64,000 bases of DNA, from contig QFWI01000011.1 in the NCBI GenBank assembly GCA_003149345.1, positions 844,571-908,570 of the forward strand. Reading direction: 5' to 3'. The notes beneath the pieces are model-generated. The model had not been told where the DNA came from. It saw nothing but the letters and a program-made list of their open reading frames with translations, and searched no databases. Shown in pieces: positions 53,610 through 62,893 of the stretch. Within the stretch, counting starts at the first letter, position 1. Each line of letters starts with the position of its first letter. The position numbers and the translations under genes are program-made. The stretch is from Vampirovibrio chlorellavorus (GTDB lineage: Bacteria; Cyanobacteriota; Vampirovibrionia; Vampirovibrionales; Vampirovibrionaceae).

Positions 53610-54518
53610 GTGTCCGTTCACACCCAGCCCGCTCCTGATGAGGCCCGTTTAACCAAGCGCACCGTGCAGACGGTGGCTTCCCTGCGTCGTAAGAAGGAAA
53701 AAGGTCAAAAACTGGTCACTTTAACCTGTTATGACTTCAGCACGGCCCGCATTCTGGATGAAGCGGGCGTGGACTTGCTGTTGGTTGGGGATTCCCTGGC
53801 CATGACCGTCTTGGGGCATCCCAATACCCTGAGTGTGACCGTGGACGAAATGCTGCATCATGTCAAAGCGGTCAGCCGTGGGGCGAAGCATGCCTTTGTG
53901 GTGGCTGATATGCCTTTTATGAGCTATCAGACCGGCTGGATGGAGGCCACTAAAAATGCTGGGCGGTTCATTCAGGAGGGCGGCGCGCAAGCGGTCAAGC
54001 TGGAGGGGGCCTCGGACGGGGTGATTGAAGTGGTGCGCCATCTGGTGGAAATTGGCATTCCGGTGGTGGGGCACTTGGGCTTTACCCCGCAAATGCTGAA
54101 TACCTTGGGTGGCTTCAAGGTTCAGGGGAAGAATCTGGATGACGTGAAGAAATTGTTGAATGACGCCTTGCGCTTGCAGGAAGCGGGCGCCTTTGCCCTG
54201 GTGCTGGAAATGGTGCCGGTGGAAGTGGCCGATTTGATCACCCGGCAGTTAAGTATTCCCACCATTGGCATTGGGGCGGGCAACGGTTGCGATGGCCAGA
54301 TTTTGGTAGTGGATGACCTACTGGGCCGTTACAGCGAGTTGAGTCCCCGCTTTGTGCGGCGGTATCTGGATTCCAAGACCTTGATTCAACAAGCCGTCGC
54401 CGACTACGCTGCTGACATCCAGCGAGGGGATTTCCCGGACAATGCGGTGGAAGGGTTTCCGTTTCCGCCTGAATTAATGGCGGAGTTGTCCCGCTTAACG
54501 GCTTCCTTGGCTACTTGA
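53610..54518 (+). CDS. panB: 3-methyl-2-oxobutanoate hydroxymethyltransferase
   Basis: A 302-residue enzyme of pantothenate synthesis (ketoisovalerate plus methylene-THF to ketopantoate). Motifs: VTLTCYDFSTARILDEAGVD, LLVGDSLAMTVLGHPNTL, VVADMPFMSY, AVKLEGASDG, VVGHLGFTPQ and IGIGAGNGCDGQILVVDDLL, with Mg ligands Asp in GDS and ADM present. It has a GTG start with GAGGAT about 6 nt upstream. The usual partner panC lies 1.2 kb downstream, with an unrelated helical gene between; no panD is seen. The N-terminus (about 30 residues) is an extension with a basic stretch. Confidence 0.95.
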   Translation: MSVHTQPAPDEARLTKRTVQTVASLRRKKEKGQKLVTLTCYDFSTARILDEAGVDLLLVGDSLAMTVLGHPNTLSVTVDEMLHHVKAVSRGAKHAFVVADMPFMSYQTGWMEATKNAGRFIQEGGAQAVKLEGASDGVIEVVRHLVEIGIPVVGHLGFTPQMLNTLGGFKVQGKNLDDVKKLLNDALRLQEAGAFALVLEMVPVEVADLITRQLSIPTIGIGAGNGCDGQILVVDDLLGRYSELSPRFVRRYLDSKTLIQQAVADYAADIQRGDFPDNAVEGFPFPPELMAELSRLTASLAT

Positions 54519-54796
54519 GCGATTTTTTAGGGTCTGATGCCATCGATGGTGGTATAAAATCTCAATTTAACCGATAAAAACAACTGAAAGGCACTGTCTG
54601 CCGGGTGTTGCGGTCGAATAATTTGTATGCTAGTTTCATTTCGGTTTCATAGAAATTAAATTGTTGAGGGTCACTAATCAGTGGGGGAATCATGCTGCCT
54701 GAGGCGGAATTCCTGGCTGTTAATGAAATTTATAAAATAAACAAATAATTTCTTGTGAAATGAATCGGAATCGTATTTTTACAGGAGAGAATGACT

Positions 54797-55534
54797 ATGG
54801 TTTTTACTTTGACTTCGCCCGTTGCGCAAAATAACTCGGTTCGCCCGTCTGCGGTCAACGTGCGTCAGTCGCGTACCACGTTGCAGCCTATGGCGGGCCG
54901 GAAGAAGGCGGAGGGTAATGCGCCCAAAGCCCCTCAGTCGGTTGCCAGCAATCTGAAAGCCCGCTTAGCGGCCTTGACATCTAAAATCCCGGATGATGTG
55001 AAGCTAAAAGCCCAGGAAGCGGCGGCTAAAGCGGGTGAAGTGGTGGATGCCTACGTTCCCCAGGAAAACCGCAAGGCGATTGAGGAGAAGCTGCTTAAGA
55101 CTGTTGAGTCCTTTAACCCAGACGATCTGGAAGGCTATAAAGCCAACCTGAAAGAACTGAGCGATGAGCTGGCCGAAACCGTGCCGGATGAAGGCATGAA
55201 AAAGGTCGTGGATACCTACCTTAAAAGCTTTTTACAACTCCAGTCGGTCATTCTGGACTCGGTGAAAGATGTGGGTGGTTCGGCCGTGAAAGTGGCTTCC
55301 GGCGAGGCCTCGGTTGGTGATTTTACCAATCAGTACCGTAAAACCTTTGTGAAAGCCCATCAGGATACCTTCAAAGCGCACGCCAATATTTTGGGCGCTA
55401 ACGTGCGTTTGGGCGGGGAGCTTTTGAAGCGTTTGACCGGGACTGGCAGTGCCGCTCAAGCGTCCGCCGCTGACCCTTCACAAGCTCAGGGCCAGCCAGA
55501 CGCCAGCAAAGCGGAAGATTCTAAAAAAGATTAA
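54797..55534 (+). CDS. Alanine/lysine-rich helical protein (phasin-like), unknown
   Basis: A 245-residue protein. Residues 1-50 are polar and Ser/Thr/Arg-rich, residues about 55-215 long amphipathic helices rich in Ala, Lys and Glu (VKLKAQEAAAKAGEVVDAYV, FLQLQSVILDSVKDVGGSAV), and residues 216-245 an acidic Gln/Ala/Ser tail. This resembles phasins or other granule- and surface-coating helical proteins, but there is no diagnostic motif and no polyhydroxyalkanoate genes are nearby. AGGAG lies 9 nt before the ATG at 54797 and too close to the ATG at 54791. A strong terminator follows, so it is monocistronic and inserted between panB and panC. Confidence 0.7.
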   Translation: MVFTLTSPVAQNNSVRPSAVNVRQSRTTLQPMAGRKKAEGNAPKAPQSVASNLKARLAALTSKIPDDVKLKAQEAAAKAGEVVDAYVPQENRKAIEEKLLKTVESFNPDDLEGYKANLKELSDELAETVPDEGMKKVVDTYLKSFLQLQSVILDSVKDVGGSAVKVASGEASVGDFTNQYRKTFVKAHQDTFKAHANILGANVRLGGELLKRLTGTGSAAQASAADPSQAQGQPDASKAEDSKKD

Positions 55535-55558
55535 TTCAAATAAAATAATTTATAAATA

Positions 55559-55602
55559 AACAAATAGACCTGCCTGCGCTGCAAGTGGGTCTGTTTGTTT
55601 TC
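55559..55602 (+). terminator. Rho-independent terminator after helical protein gene
   Basis: Twelve-bp stem (AACAAATAGACC with GGTCTGTTTGTT, one G-T pair), 17-nt loop and a TTTTC tail, 24 bp after the stop codon. Confidence 0.85.
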
Positions 55603-55749
55603 AGGGAAATGCTTATGTGACAATAAAATGGAAATTTTAAATTTTCACGGATCATTTGCCCCACAGTGACTCTCGCTGGACTCTCCGATGCGGTCTGATG
55701 AAGTTGCTGGCTGAATATGAGTCTCTCTATAGAAAGTGATCGGATTGCG

Positions 55750-56619
55750 ATGTTTCTTTTCACCACAGTAGCGGCATATCGTAGCCAGCGCCGGGCCTGG
55801 CAGGGGAAAACGGTGGCCCTGGTGCCTACTATGGGCGCTTTGCACGAGGGGCATCGGGCCCTGATCCGTCACGCTCGGTCTGTGGCCGATGTGGTGGTGG
55901 TCAGTATTTTCGTGAACCCGCTTCAGTTTGGCCCGCAGGAGGACTTGGCCGCCTACCCCCGCCCGAAGGAACAGGATTTGGCCAGTTGCGAGGCACTGGG
56001 CGTCGATGCCGTGTTTTATCCCCATCCTTCGGAGATGTACCCGGACGGGCCCGAACCGTTGACCCGAGTCATCCCGCCCGCCAGCATGACAGAACATTTT
56101 TGTGGCGCTTTTCGGCCCGGCCATTTTGAGGGGGTAGCCACCGTGGTGCTGAAGTTATTTTCCATTGTTCAGCCGGATGTGGCCGTTTTTGGGGAAAAAG
56201 ACGCCCAGCAGCTGGCCATCATCCAGAAGATGACCCATGATCTGAATGTGCCTGTGCGTATTGTGCCGCATCCCACCTTGCGAGACGAGCGAGGGCTGGC
56301 CCTCAGTTCACGGAATCAGTACCTCAAGACCCCTCAGGAGCAGGAGGCCGCCTTGTGCTTGTCCCAGATCCTGTTTGGGGCTCAACAAGCGCTGGCAGAA
56401 GCGGGGGGGAGCTTACCGGCTAAGGAAACGTTAGATCGGCTTCAAGCCGCAGTGCTGGCTCCCTGGGAGTGCAGTCCCGTGTCTGTGCGGGTGCAATACC
56501 TGGCGGCGGTTGATCCGGTCACTTTTCAGCCGGTTGCCCAATTGCGGCCGGGGGTACGGGTTTTGATCGCCGCTTACGTCAATCAGGTGCGTCTGATTGA
56601 TAACTGCCTGCTGACCTGA
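55750..56619 (+). CDS. panC: Pantothenate synthetase
   Basis: A 289-residue ligase joining pantoate and beta-alanine via a pantoyl-adenylate. It shows VALVPTMGALHEGHRALIRH (HxGH motif), SIFVNPLQFGPQEDLAAYPR, FCGAFRPGHFEGVATVVLKL, FGEKDAQQLAIIQKM and RDERGLALSSRNQYL (KMSKS-like). The ATG at 55750 is chosen because it leaves about 20 residues before the first strand, as in other PanC; an ATG at 55717 is in frame but has no ribosome site. Convergent with the next gene, 17 bp between stops. Confidence 0.95.
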   Translation: MFLFTTVAAYRSQRRAWQGKTVALVPTMGALHEGHRALIRHARSVADVVVVSIFVNPLQFGPQEDLAAYPRPKEQDLASCEALGVDAVFYPHPSEMYPDGPEPLTRVIPPASMTEHFCGAFRPGHFEGVATVVLKLFSIVQPDVAVFGEKDAQQLAIIQKMTHDLNVPVRIVPHPTLRDERGLALSSRNQYLKTPQEQEAALCLSQILFGAQQALAEAGGSLPAKETLDRLQAAVLAPWECSPVSVRVQYLAAVDPVTFQPVAQLRPGVRVLIAAYVNQVRLIDNCLLT

Positions 56620-56636
56620 CGTTAGCCTGACAGAGA

Positions 56637-56903
56637 CTAGTAGGTCGAGAAGCGCTCCCCCCGGTTTTTGTCGATATCCTTTTCCCGAAATCCCGCCGCG
56701 CTGGGTTGGTCGGAATTGCTGCCTGTTTGTCCGCTCATTTGGCGGTTTTTGGCCTCAATGGCTTTGTTTCGATTCGATTTTTCGACGATGGGGGTGTAAG
56801 CGTTGCTGTAATAGGAATCGGAACGCCAGGCGAAACTGATAATGACCACCGCCAGGCAAAATAGCCCAACATAGAAGAGAATCAGTTTTTCTTGTCTGGT
56901 CAT
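56637..56903 (-). CDS. Small single-span membrane protein, unknown
   Basis: An 88-residue protein. From the ATG at 56903 it reads MTRQEKLILFYVGLFCLAVV, with one membrane helix at about 7-26, then a hydrophilic tail (Asn, Ser, Gln and Asp-rich) facing probably outside. The frame extends 15 codons upstream with less convincing sequence. No family recognised. It is divergent from the merR-suf operon across a 421-bp region. Confidence 0.6.
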   Translation of the reverse strand: MTRQEKLILFYVGLFCLAVVIISFAWRSDSYYSNAYTPIVEKSNRNKAIEAKNRQMSGQTGSNSDQPSAAGFREKDIDKNRGERFSTY

Positions 56904-57158
56904 GATGCCTGCACATTCCAACTCAACGAGAACAGGGCCTTTACCCACCTTATACCCAGGCTATCATTATTTCACGCCTTTGAGCCCATCAGAATCGGCC
57001 ATACGATGGAGTTACCCTTAACAAGGCGGTTGAGCGGGAATTTCCCCTGATGGTGGCGAGGAGTGCGCCACGGTTGACTTGCTTCTTTCCTCTTGCCAGA
57101 ATACAAGCAGCACTCTCACGTGAACGTATAAGTTTTTCTTGTTTGCCCCACGTTAACC
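56904..57158. other. Intergenic region left of the suf leader
   Basis: 255 bp between the small membrane-protein gene and the MerR/suf promoter. It contains the first of two ACGT-N2-ACGT motifs (57118-57127, ACGTGAACGT). No gene or RNA is apparent. Confidence 0.4.
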
Positions 57159-57187
57159 TTGACGTAAACGTTAATCTGGTTTACTCT
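57118..57187 (+). promoter_or_regulatory. merR-suf promoter with repeated ACGT motifs
   Basis: Promoter: TTGACG (57159-57164), 17-bp spacer, TACTCT (57182-57187), about 137 bp before the MerR ATG. Five ACGT tetramers occur at 57118, 57124, 57150, 57162 and 57168. Two of the pairs form ACGTGAACGT (57118-57127) and ACGTAAACGT (57162-57171), 44 bp apart. The second lies over the -35 and spacer inside an imperfect dyad ACCTTGACGT-AA-ACGTTAATCT (57156-57177). MerR-type regulators bind dyads at such positions, so this is the likely autoregulatory operator. Confidence 0.55.
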
Positions 57188-57324
57188 GGTAGTAGAGAGT
57201 CGATAGCGAATCTCCCTGAATTTCAACATCATTTTCAACTGATTACCCTGCCCCGGTTTAAACTGGGTGCCCCCTATTATTGTTAACCTGTATTTGGCGG
57301 ATTGTCGCCAGAGGTAACCCTGTG

Positions 57325-57846
57325 ATGTCCCAGCAGTCTCCTGGCAATGAGTCGATGGAAACTATTTCTGCGGATGCCGTGACGGAAGCGGCCGCGGGTA
57401 GCGACTCTTTTCTGACCATTGGGGCCTTGGCCAAGCTGTGCAACGTAACGGTGCGCACCCTGCGCTACTACGAAGAAATGGACTTGATTGGCCCGGTCAA
57501 GCGTTCCAGCGGGAAGTATCGCCTGTACAACCAGCATTCCCTCAAGCGCATCAACGCCATTTTGGCCTTGCAAGGGCTCAATTTCTCGCTGGATGAGATC
57601 CTGAAAGTATTGGGCCCCTATTCCAAAAGCCGCAGTTACTCCAAGCAGGAGCAAATCGCCCACACCCGGGAGTCGCTCAGTCAGCAAAAACAGTTTATCC
57701 ATGACAAAATTACGCAGCTGAATACGCTCAATCAGGACATTGAGCATCGCTTGAACCTGCTGGACAAGGTGTGCAGCCCTTGTCACGAAACCGCTCCCCA
57801 TGAGCATTGCGCCGAGCAGTGTTCGTTTCTGGAAGTACATAATTAG
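57325..57846 (+). CDS. MerR-family regulator with C-terminal Cys cluster
   Basis: A 173-residue protein. After 28 polar residues comes a MerR winged helix (FLTIGALAKLCNVTVRTLRY, YEEMDLIGPVKRSSGKYRLY), then a dimerisation coiled coil (about 110-145). The C-terminus holds Cys150, Cys153, Cys162 and Cys166 with His154, 159 and 161 (CSPCHETAPHEHCAEQC). This suits an Fe-S or metal centre, analogous to but not the same spacing as SoxR. GAGGT lies 9 nt before the ATG at 57325. It is the first gene of the suf operon, so it is a candidate Fe-S-status regulator. Confidence 0.88.
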   Translation: MSQQSPGNESMETISADAVTEAAAGSDSFLTIGALAKLCNVTVRTLRYYEEMDLIGPVKRSSGKYRLYNQHSLKRINAILALQGLNFSLDEILKVLGPYSKSRSYSKQEQIAHTRESLSQQKQFIHDKITQLNTLNQDIEHRLNLLDKVCSPCHETAPHEHCAEQCSFLEVHN

Positions 57847-57883
57847 TATCTCTTTTTCTAATATCCCCTCTTACCGCAATCCC

Positions 57884-57901
57884 AAAGTTCACCCGGACTT
57901 T
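57884..57901 (+). promoter_or_regulatory. Inverted repeat upstream of sufB
   Basis: Short dyad AAAGT-(8 nt)-ACTTT in the 87-bp gap between the regulator and sufB, 33 bp before the sufB ATG. It could be an operator or small RNA stem; evidence is weak. Confidence 0.3.
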
Positions 57902-57933
57902 ACAGTATTGAACCCCGAATGGAGTCACCCGGC

Positions 57934-59373
57934 ATGAAAAGCCTCGAATCCCTTACCAATCAGGAATATAAATACGGTTTCAAGACCGAGATTGAGTCCG
58001 ATACCATTCCCAAGGGCTTGACCGAGGATACCGTGCGCCTGATTTCCCAGAAAAAGGGTGAGCCGGACTGGATGCTGGACTTCAGGCTCAATGCCTTTCG
58101 GCAGTGGTTGAAGATGGAAGCGCCGGAGTGGGCCCACCTCAGCTACCCGCCCATTGATTATCAGGACATTATTTACTACTCCGCTCCCAAGCAGGCCAAG
58201 CCCAAGCTGAAAAGCCTGGATGAAGTGGATCCTGAACTGCTGCGCACTTTCGACAAGCTGGGCTTGCCCCTGTCGGAGCAGAAACGCCTAGCCAATGTGG
58301 CCGTGGACGCCGTTTTTGACAGTGTGTCCGTAGCCACCACTTTCAAGAAAGATTTGCTCAAGCACGGGGTGGTGTTTTGCTCCATCTCCGAAGCGATGCA
58401 CAGTTACCCGGATTTGGTGAAACAGTACATGGGCAGCGTGGTGCCAGTCACCGATAACTATTTTGCCGCCCTGAACTCGGCGGTCTTTACCGATGGCTCT
58501 TTTGTCTACATTCCCAAGGGCGTGAAGTGCCCTATGGAACTGTCCACGTACTTCCGCATCAACACGGAAGGCTCCGGCCAGTTTGAGCGCACTCTGATTA
58601 TTGCCGACGAGGGCAGCCAGGTCAGCTATCTGGAAGGGTGTACGGCCCCCAAGTTTGATACCAACCAGCTTCACGCCGCCGTGGTGGAATTGCACGCCGC
58701 CAAAAACGCCGACATCAAATACTCCACGGTGCAAAACTGGTTCTCCGGCGATCCCAAGACTGGCAAGGGCGGCATCTACAACTTCGTCACCAAGCGGGGC
58801 CGTTGCGCCGGAGAAAACGCCAAAATCTCCTGGACGCAGGTGGAAACCGGCTCGGCCATTACCTGGAAGTACCCCAGCTGCATTCTGGAAGGGGACAATT
58901 CCGTGGGCGAGTTTTATTCGGTGGCCCTGACCAACCACTTGCAACAGGCCGATACCGGCACCAAGATGATCCACATCGGCAAAAATACCAAAAGTACCAT
59001 TATTTCCAAGGGCATTTCCGCCGGAAAATCCAGCAACTCCTACCGGGGACTGGTGTCCATCAAAAAATCGGCGGAAGGAGCCCGCAATTATACCCAGTGT
59101 GATTCCATGCTGATTGGCGGGGCCTGCCAGGCCAATACCTTCCCGTATGTGGATGTGGCCAACCCCACCGCCCAGGTGGAGCATGAGGCTTCTACCTCCA
59201 AAATCAGCGAAGATCAGCTCTTTTACTTTCACCAGCGGGGCATTGGCACGGAAGAAGCCGTGTCGGCCATCATCAACGGTTTCTGCAAGGACGTGTTCCG
59301 GGAATTGCCCGGGGAGTTTGCCGTGGAGGCCACCCGCCTGCTGGGCCTGAAATTGGAAAACAGTGTCGGCTAA
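57934..59373 (+). CDS. sufB: Fe-S cluster assembly scaffold SufB
   Basis: A 479-residue component of the SufBCD scaffold complex. The start at 57934 ([20 protein letters not shown]) has GGAG about 9 nt before it. Typical segments are [60 protein letters not shown], the core beta-helix and the C-terminal [20 protein letters not shown]. The Cys in [11 protein letters not shown], corresponding to the sulfur-acceptor region, is present. Length and order match the cyanobacterial sufBCDS operon. Confidence 0.97.
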   Translation: MKSLESLTNQEYKYGFKTEIESDTIPKGLTEDTVRLISQKKGEPDWMLDFRLNAFRQWLKMEAPEWAHLSYPPIDYQDIIYYSAPKQAKPKLKSLDEVDPELLRTFDKLGLPLSEQKRLANVAVDAVFDSVSVATTFKKDLLKHGVVFCSISEAMHSYPDLVKQYMGSVVPVTDNYFAALNSAVFTDGSFVYIPKGVKCPMELSTYFRINTEGSGQFERTLIIADEGSQVSYLEGCTAPKFDTNQLHAAVVELHAAKNADIKYSTVQNWFSGDPKTGKGGIYNFVTKRGRCAGENAKISWTQVETGSAITWKYPSCILEGDNSVGEFYSVALTNHLQQADTGTKMIHIGKNTKSTIISKGISAGKSSNSYRGLVSIKKSAEGARNYTQCDSMLIGGACQANTFPYVDVANPTAQVEHEASTSKISEDQLFYFHQRGIGTEEAVSAIINGFCKDVFRELPGEFAVEATRLLGLKLENSVG

Positions 59374-59444
59374 GTTGTTTCTCAGAATTCTTTCTCAATA
59401 AGAACCAGTCTCAATTGATTTTAAATAACGGAGAAATCCCCATC

Positions 59445-60230
59445 GTGACCACGCCCATTCTTGAAGTGAAAAACCTCCACGCCAGCGTCAACGGCGTGGC
59501 CATTCTCAACGGCATCAACCTGACCGTGAACCCCGGCGAAGTCCACGCCATTATGGGGCCCAACGGTTCCGGTAAAAGTACCTTGTCTAAGGTCCTGGTG
59601 GGCCACCCCGCCTTTGAGGTGACCGAGGGCGAAGTGTTGTACAAGGGCAAAAATCTGCTGGAACTGGAGCCGGAAGAACGGGCCCGGGATGGCGTGTTTT
59701 TGGCCTTTCAGTACCCGGTGGAAGTGCCGGGTGTCAACAACGCCGGATTTCTGCGCATGGCTTACAACGCCAAAATGGTGCATCAAGGCAAGGACGAGCT
59801 GGATCCACTGGAGTTTGAAGACCTGCTGGCTGAAAAGGCCAAAGTGGTGGAAATGGATCCCGAATTGCTGAACAACCGTTCGGTGAACGAAGGTTTTTCC
59901 GGCGGGGAGAAAAAACGCAACGAGATTTTGCAAATGGCCGTGCTGGAACCTACTCTGGCCGTGCTGGATGAGACCGACTCCGGTCTGGACATTGACGCCC
60001 TGCGCATTGTGGCCAACGGGGTCAACCAATTGCGCACCGCTGAGAACGGCATGATTCTGGTCACCCACTACCAGCGTTTGTTGAACTACATTGTGCCGGA
60101 TTACGTGCACGTGTTGGCGGAAGGACGCATCATCAAGTCCGGCGGCAAGGAACTGGCTCTGGAACTGGAAGACAAAGGCTACGACTGGCTGCTGGAAAAA
60201 GCCGGTTTGCTGGCCGGACAAGAGGCGTAA
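59445..60230 (+). CDS. sufC: Fe-S cluster assembly ATPase SufC
   Basis: A 261-residue ABC-type ATPase. Walker A is GPNGSGKST, the Q-loop [12 protein letters not shown], the signature [10 protein letters not shown] and Walker [17 protein letters not shown] with the SufC-type switch TH in LVTHYQRLL. The ORF is open upstream from a TTG at 59415, but a GTG at 59445 with CGGAGAA about 9 nt upstream gives the usual length. It drives conformational change in SufB/SufD. Stop and sufD start overlap (TAATG). Confidence 0.96.
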   Translation: MTTPILEVKNLHASVNGVAILNGINLTVNPGEVHAIMGPNGSGKSTLSKVLVGHPAFEVTEGEVLYKGKNLLELEPEERARDGVFLAFQYPVEVPGVNNAGFLRMAYNAKMVHQGKDELDPLEFEDLLAEKAKVVEMDPELLNNRSVNEGFSGGEKKRNEILQMAVLEPTLAVLDETDSGLDIDALRIVANGVNQLRTAENGMILVTHYQRLLNYIVPDYVHVLAEGRIIKSGGKELALELEDKGYDWLLEKAGLLAGQEA

Positions 60231-61591
60231 TGGCGATGGTGGCTTCTGTGCAACCCCAATCCCCCCAAACGCTCTATGAGCAAAGTTTCCGTCATCGGCT
60301 TCAGGCCATTTTGCCGGAAACCGCCGACTGGCTGCAAACCTTGCGCTTGCGGGCGCTCAGTCGCTTTGAGCAGTTGGGCTTGCCCAATCGCCGACTGGAG
60401 GCCTGGAAGTTCATTAACCTGCGCCCGCTGTTCAATCAGTCGTTTCAGCCCCATACCACCGACTTGACCGTCACCGAAGCCCAGTTACAGCCCCATTTAC
60501 TGGGGGATGATACCATCCGTCTGGTGCTGGTGAATGGCCGGTATGTGGAAAGCCTGTCTGTGATGCCAACCTTGCCGGAAGGCGTATGGGTGGGCAGTTT
60601 AAAAACCGCCTTGCAAACCGTGCCCGAACGGGTGCAAGCCAGTCTGGCCAAAGGGTTGGATCATGAGCCCGATGCGCTGGTGGTTTTGAACACGGCCTTG
60701 TTTGAGGACGGCGTTTTTATTGATGTGCCGGAAAACGTACAGCTGGATTCGCTGATTCACATTGTGTCCGTGACCACGGGCAGCGCCGAGCCCCGAGCCG
60801 CCTATACCCGTAACGTGATCAATCTGGCCCCAAGTGCCCGTGTGCAATTGGCCCTGTCGCATGTGGGAGCGGGTGATAGCCTGTATCTGAACAATTCCGT
60901 GCAGGAATTTCATCTGGCCGAAGAGGCTCAGGCGGAATGTTGCCTGGTTCTGAATGAAGCCTCCCAAGGCTGGCACTTGACCGCTACCCGTAACACACTG
61001 GCCCAAAACGCCGAGCTGAAGCTTTCCACCGTGACTTTGGGTGGACAGACGCTCCGGCATAGTGTGAGTACCCTATTGCAAGGCACTCAGGCCAAAGTGC
61101 AGCTGAATGGGCTGGATGTGCTGGAAGGGCAAACCGCTGTATTCCACCAAACGTCTACCGAACACTGGGTGCCTGATTGCCAGAGCGAACAGTATTACAA
61201 GGGCATTCTGGATGACGCCGGGCAGTCCGAGTTCAATGGCTTGGTCTTTGTGGCCGAAGGGGCCAACGGCACCGACTCTCAGCAGTTGAACAAAAACTTG
61301 CTGCTCTCGGAAAACGCCAAGGTGTGGACTCGTCCGCAGTTAAAAATCAACGCCGATGATGTCAAATGTGCCCACGGGGCCACCGTGGGGCAGCTGGATG
61401 AAAATCAGTTGTTTTATCTGGCCAGTCGGGGCTTGGGTCGGGACTTGGCTACCGCTTTGCTGACCTATGGCTTTGCCGAGGAAATTATTCAGCGGCTCAG
61501 TCACCCGGCCTTGCGGCGCTATCTTGACCAGCGTGTGCTGGGTAATCTGCACCGCTCGGAGGCGGGACTACAACAGCAGCTAGGAGTATAG
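60230..61591 (+). CDS. sufD: Fe-S cluster assembly protein SufD
   Basis: A 453-residue partner of SufB in the scaffold complex. It shows the SufD N-terminal helical region (LGLPNRRLEAWKFINLRPLF) and the SufB/SufD beta-helix core (LDVLEGQTAVFHQTSTEHWV, GILDDAGQSEFNGLVFVAEG). The end is HGATVGQLDENQLFYLASRG and GLGRDLATALLTYGFAEEII, with the conserved His in CAHGATVG. The TAATG overlap with sufC shows translational coupling; an alternative ATG at 60236 fits the GAGG site better by spacing. Confidence 0.95.
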   Translation: MAMVASVQPQSPQTLYEQSFRHRLQAILPETADWLQTLRLRALSRFEQLGLPNRRLEAWKFINLRPLFNQSFQPHTTDLTVTEAQLQPHLLGDDTIRLVLVNGRYVESLSVMPTLPEGVWVGSLKTALQTVPERVQASLAKGLDHEPDALVVLNTALFEDGVFIDVPENVQLDSLIHIVSVTTGSAEPRAAYTRNVINLAPSARVQLALSHVGAGDSLYLNNSVQEFHLAEEAQAECCLVLNEASQGWHLTATRNTLAQNAELKLSTVTLGGQTLRHSVSTLLQGTQAKVQLNGLDVLEGQTAVFHQTSTEHWVPDCQSEQYYKGILDDAGQSEFNGLVFVAEGANGTDSQQLNKNLLLSENAKVWTRPQLKINADDVKCAHGATVGQLDENQLFYLASRGLGRDLATALLTYGFAEEIIQRLSHPALRRYLDQRVLGNLHRSEAGLQQQLGV

Positions 61592-61594
61592 GAA

Positions 61595-62878
61595 ATGGCG
61601 CAACCCGTGTTGGATGACATCAGCAGTTCCTCAGTCCAGTCGGTGGTCAGCCCGTTGACCGCTGCGGAAGCCTCTCGCCTGCGGGAGGATTTCCCGGTCT
61701 TGCGTCAGCAGGTACACGGCAAGCCGTTGGTTTATCTGGACAATGCCGCTACCACCCAAAAGCCGCAGGTGGTCATCGATCGCATCACCAACTACTACGC
61801 CCACGAAAACGGCACAGTGCGCCGAGGCGTCTACAAACTCAGCGAGCAATCCACTCGGGACTTCGACGCTACTCGGGTCAAAGTGGCCAAAATGCTGAAC
61901 GCCGCTTCGCCCTCCGAAATTATTTTCACCCGGGGCACCACGGAAGCCATCAATCTGGTGGCGGCCACTTATGGCCGTACCTTCATCCAGTCCGGTGATG
62001 AGATTTTGATTTCCGCCATGGAGCATCATGCCAACCTGGTGCCTTGGCAGCAATTGTGTCTGGAAAAAGGCGCTACCCTGAAAGTGGCCCCCATCACTGA
62101 TGCCGGCGAGCTGGATATGGCGGCGTTTGATGAGTTACTCACGGACAAGGTCAAATTTGTGGCCATTGGGCATGTGTCCAACGCCTTGGGCACGGTCAAT
62201 CCCATTAAGGCCATCATTGAGAAAGCCCACGCCTTGAATATTCCCGTCTTGGTGGATGGCGCTCAGTCCGCCCCGCACATGGCCGTGGATCTGCAAGCGC
62301 TGGATTGCGACTTCTTTGCCTTTTCCGGGCACAAGTTGTATGGCCCCACCGGAGTGGGTGTGCTGTACGGCAAAATGAAACATCTGGAGGCCATGCCCCC
62401 CTATCAGTTTGGTGGGGATATGATCCATTCCGTGTCATTCGAGAAGACCACTTTCGCCAAGCCTCCGGCCAAGTTTGAAGCCGGCACCCCCGCCATCGCC
62501 GAAGTGATCGCCCTGGGTACGGCAGTGGATTACGTAACGGGTATTGGTCTGGATCGCATTGGGGCCTACGAGAATGAACTGCTGGCTTATGCCACTGCTC
62601 GCATGCTGGAAATCCCCGAGGTGCGGCTGATTGGCACAGCGCCAGACAAAGCGGGCATTTTATCTTTTGTGTTGCAAGGGGCGCATCCGCACGATATTGG
62701 CACCATTCTGGATCGCGAAGGCATTGCTGTTCGGGCGGGTCACCATTGCGCTCAGCCCATCATGCAGCGATTCGGTGTTCCCGCCACCGCCCGGGCCTCG
62801 TTTTCCTTCTACAACACCCCGGCGGATGTCGATGCCTTGGTGCAGGCCGTTCAGGTAGTGGTGAAACTGTTTAACTAG
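61595..62878 (+). CDS. sufS: Cysteine desulfurase SufS
   Basis: A 427-residue PLP enzyme (class V aminotransferase fold) that takes sulfur from cysteine. It has the PLP-binding Lys in FSGHKLYGPTGVGVLYG (about 245), LVDGAQSAPHMAVDLQAL, FEAGTPAIAEVIALG and the catalytic Cys in RAGHHCAQPIMQRF (about 384), a group II (SufS) desulfurase pattern. AGGAG lies upstream, 3 bp after sufD. Sulfur would pass to SufU downstream rather than to SufE. Confidence 0.97.
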   Translation: MAQPVLDDISSSSVQSVVSPLTAAEASRLREDFPVLRQQVHGKPLVYLDNAATTQKPQVVIDRITNYYAHENGTVRRGVYKLSEQSTRDFDATRVKVAKMLNAASPSEIIFTRGTTEAINLVAATYGRTFIQSGDEILISAMEHHANLVPWQQLCLEKGATLKVAPITDAGELDMAAFDELLTDKVKFVAIGHVSNALGTVNPIKAIIEKAHALNIPVLVDGAQSAPHMAVDLQALDCDFFAFSGHKLYGPTGVGVLYGKMKHLEAMPPYQFGGDMIHSVSFEKTTFAKPPAKFEAGTPAIAEVIALGTAVDYVTGIGLDRIGAYENELLAYATARMLEIPEVRLIGTAPDKAGILSFVLQGAHPHDIGTILDREGIAVRAGHHCAQPIMQRFGVPATARASFSFYNTPADVDALVQAVQVVVKLFN

Positions 62879-62893
62879 AGAGCTTATTGACCC

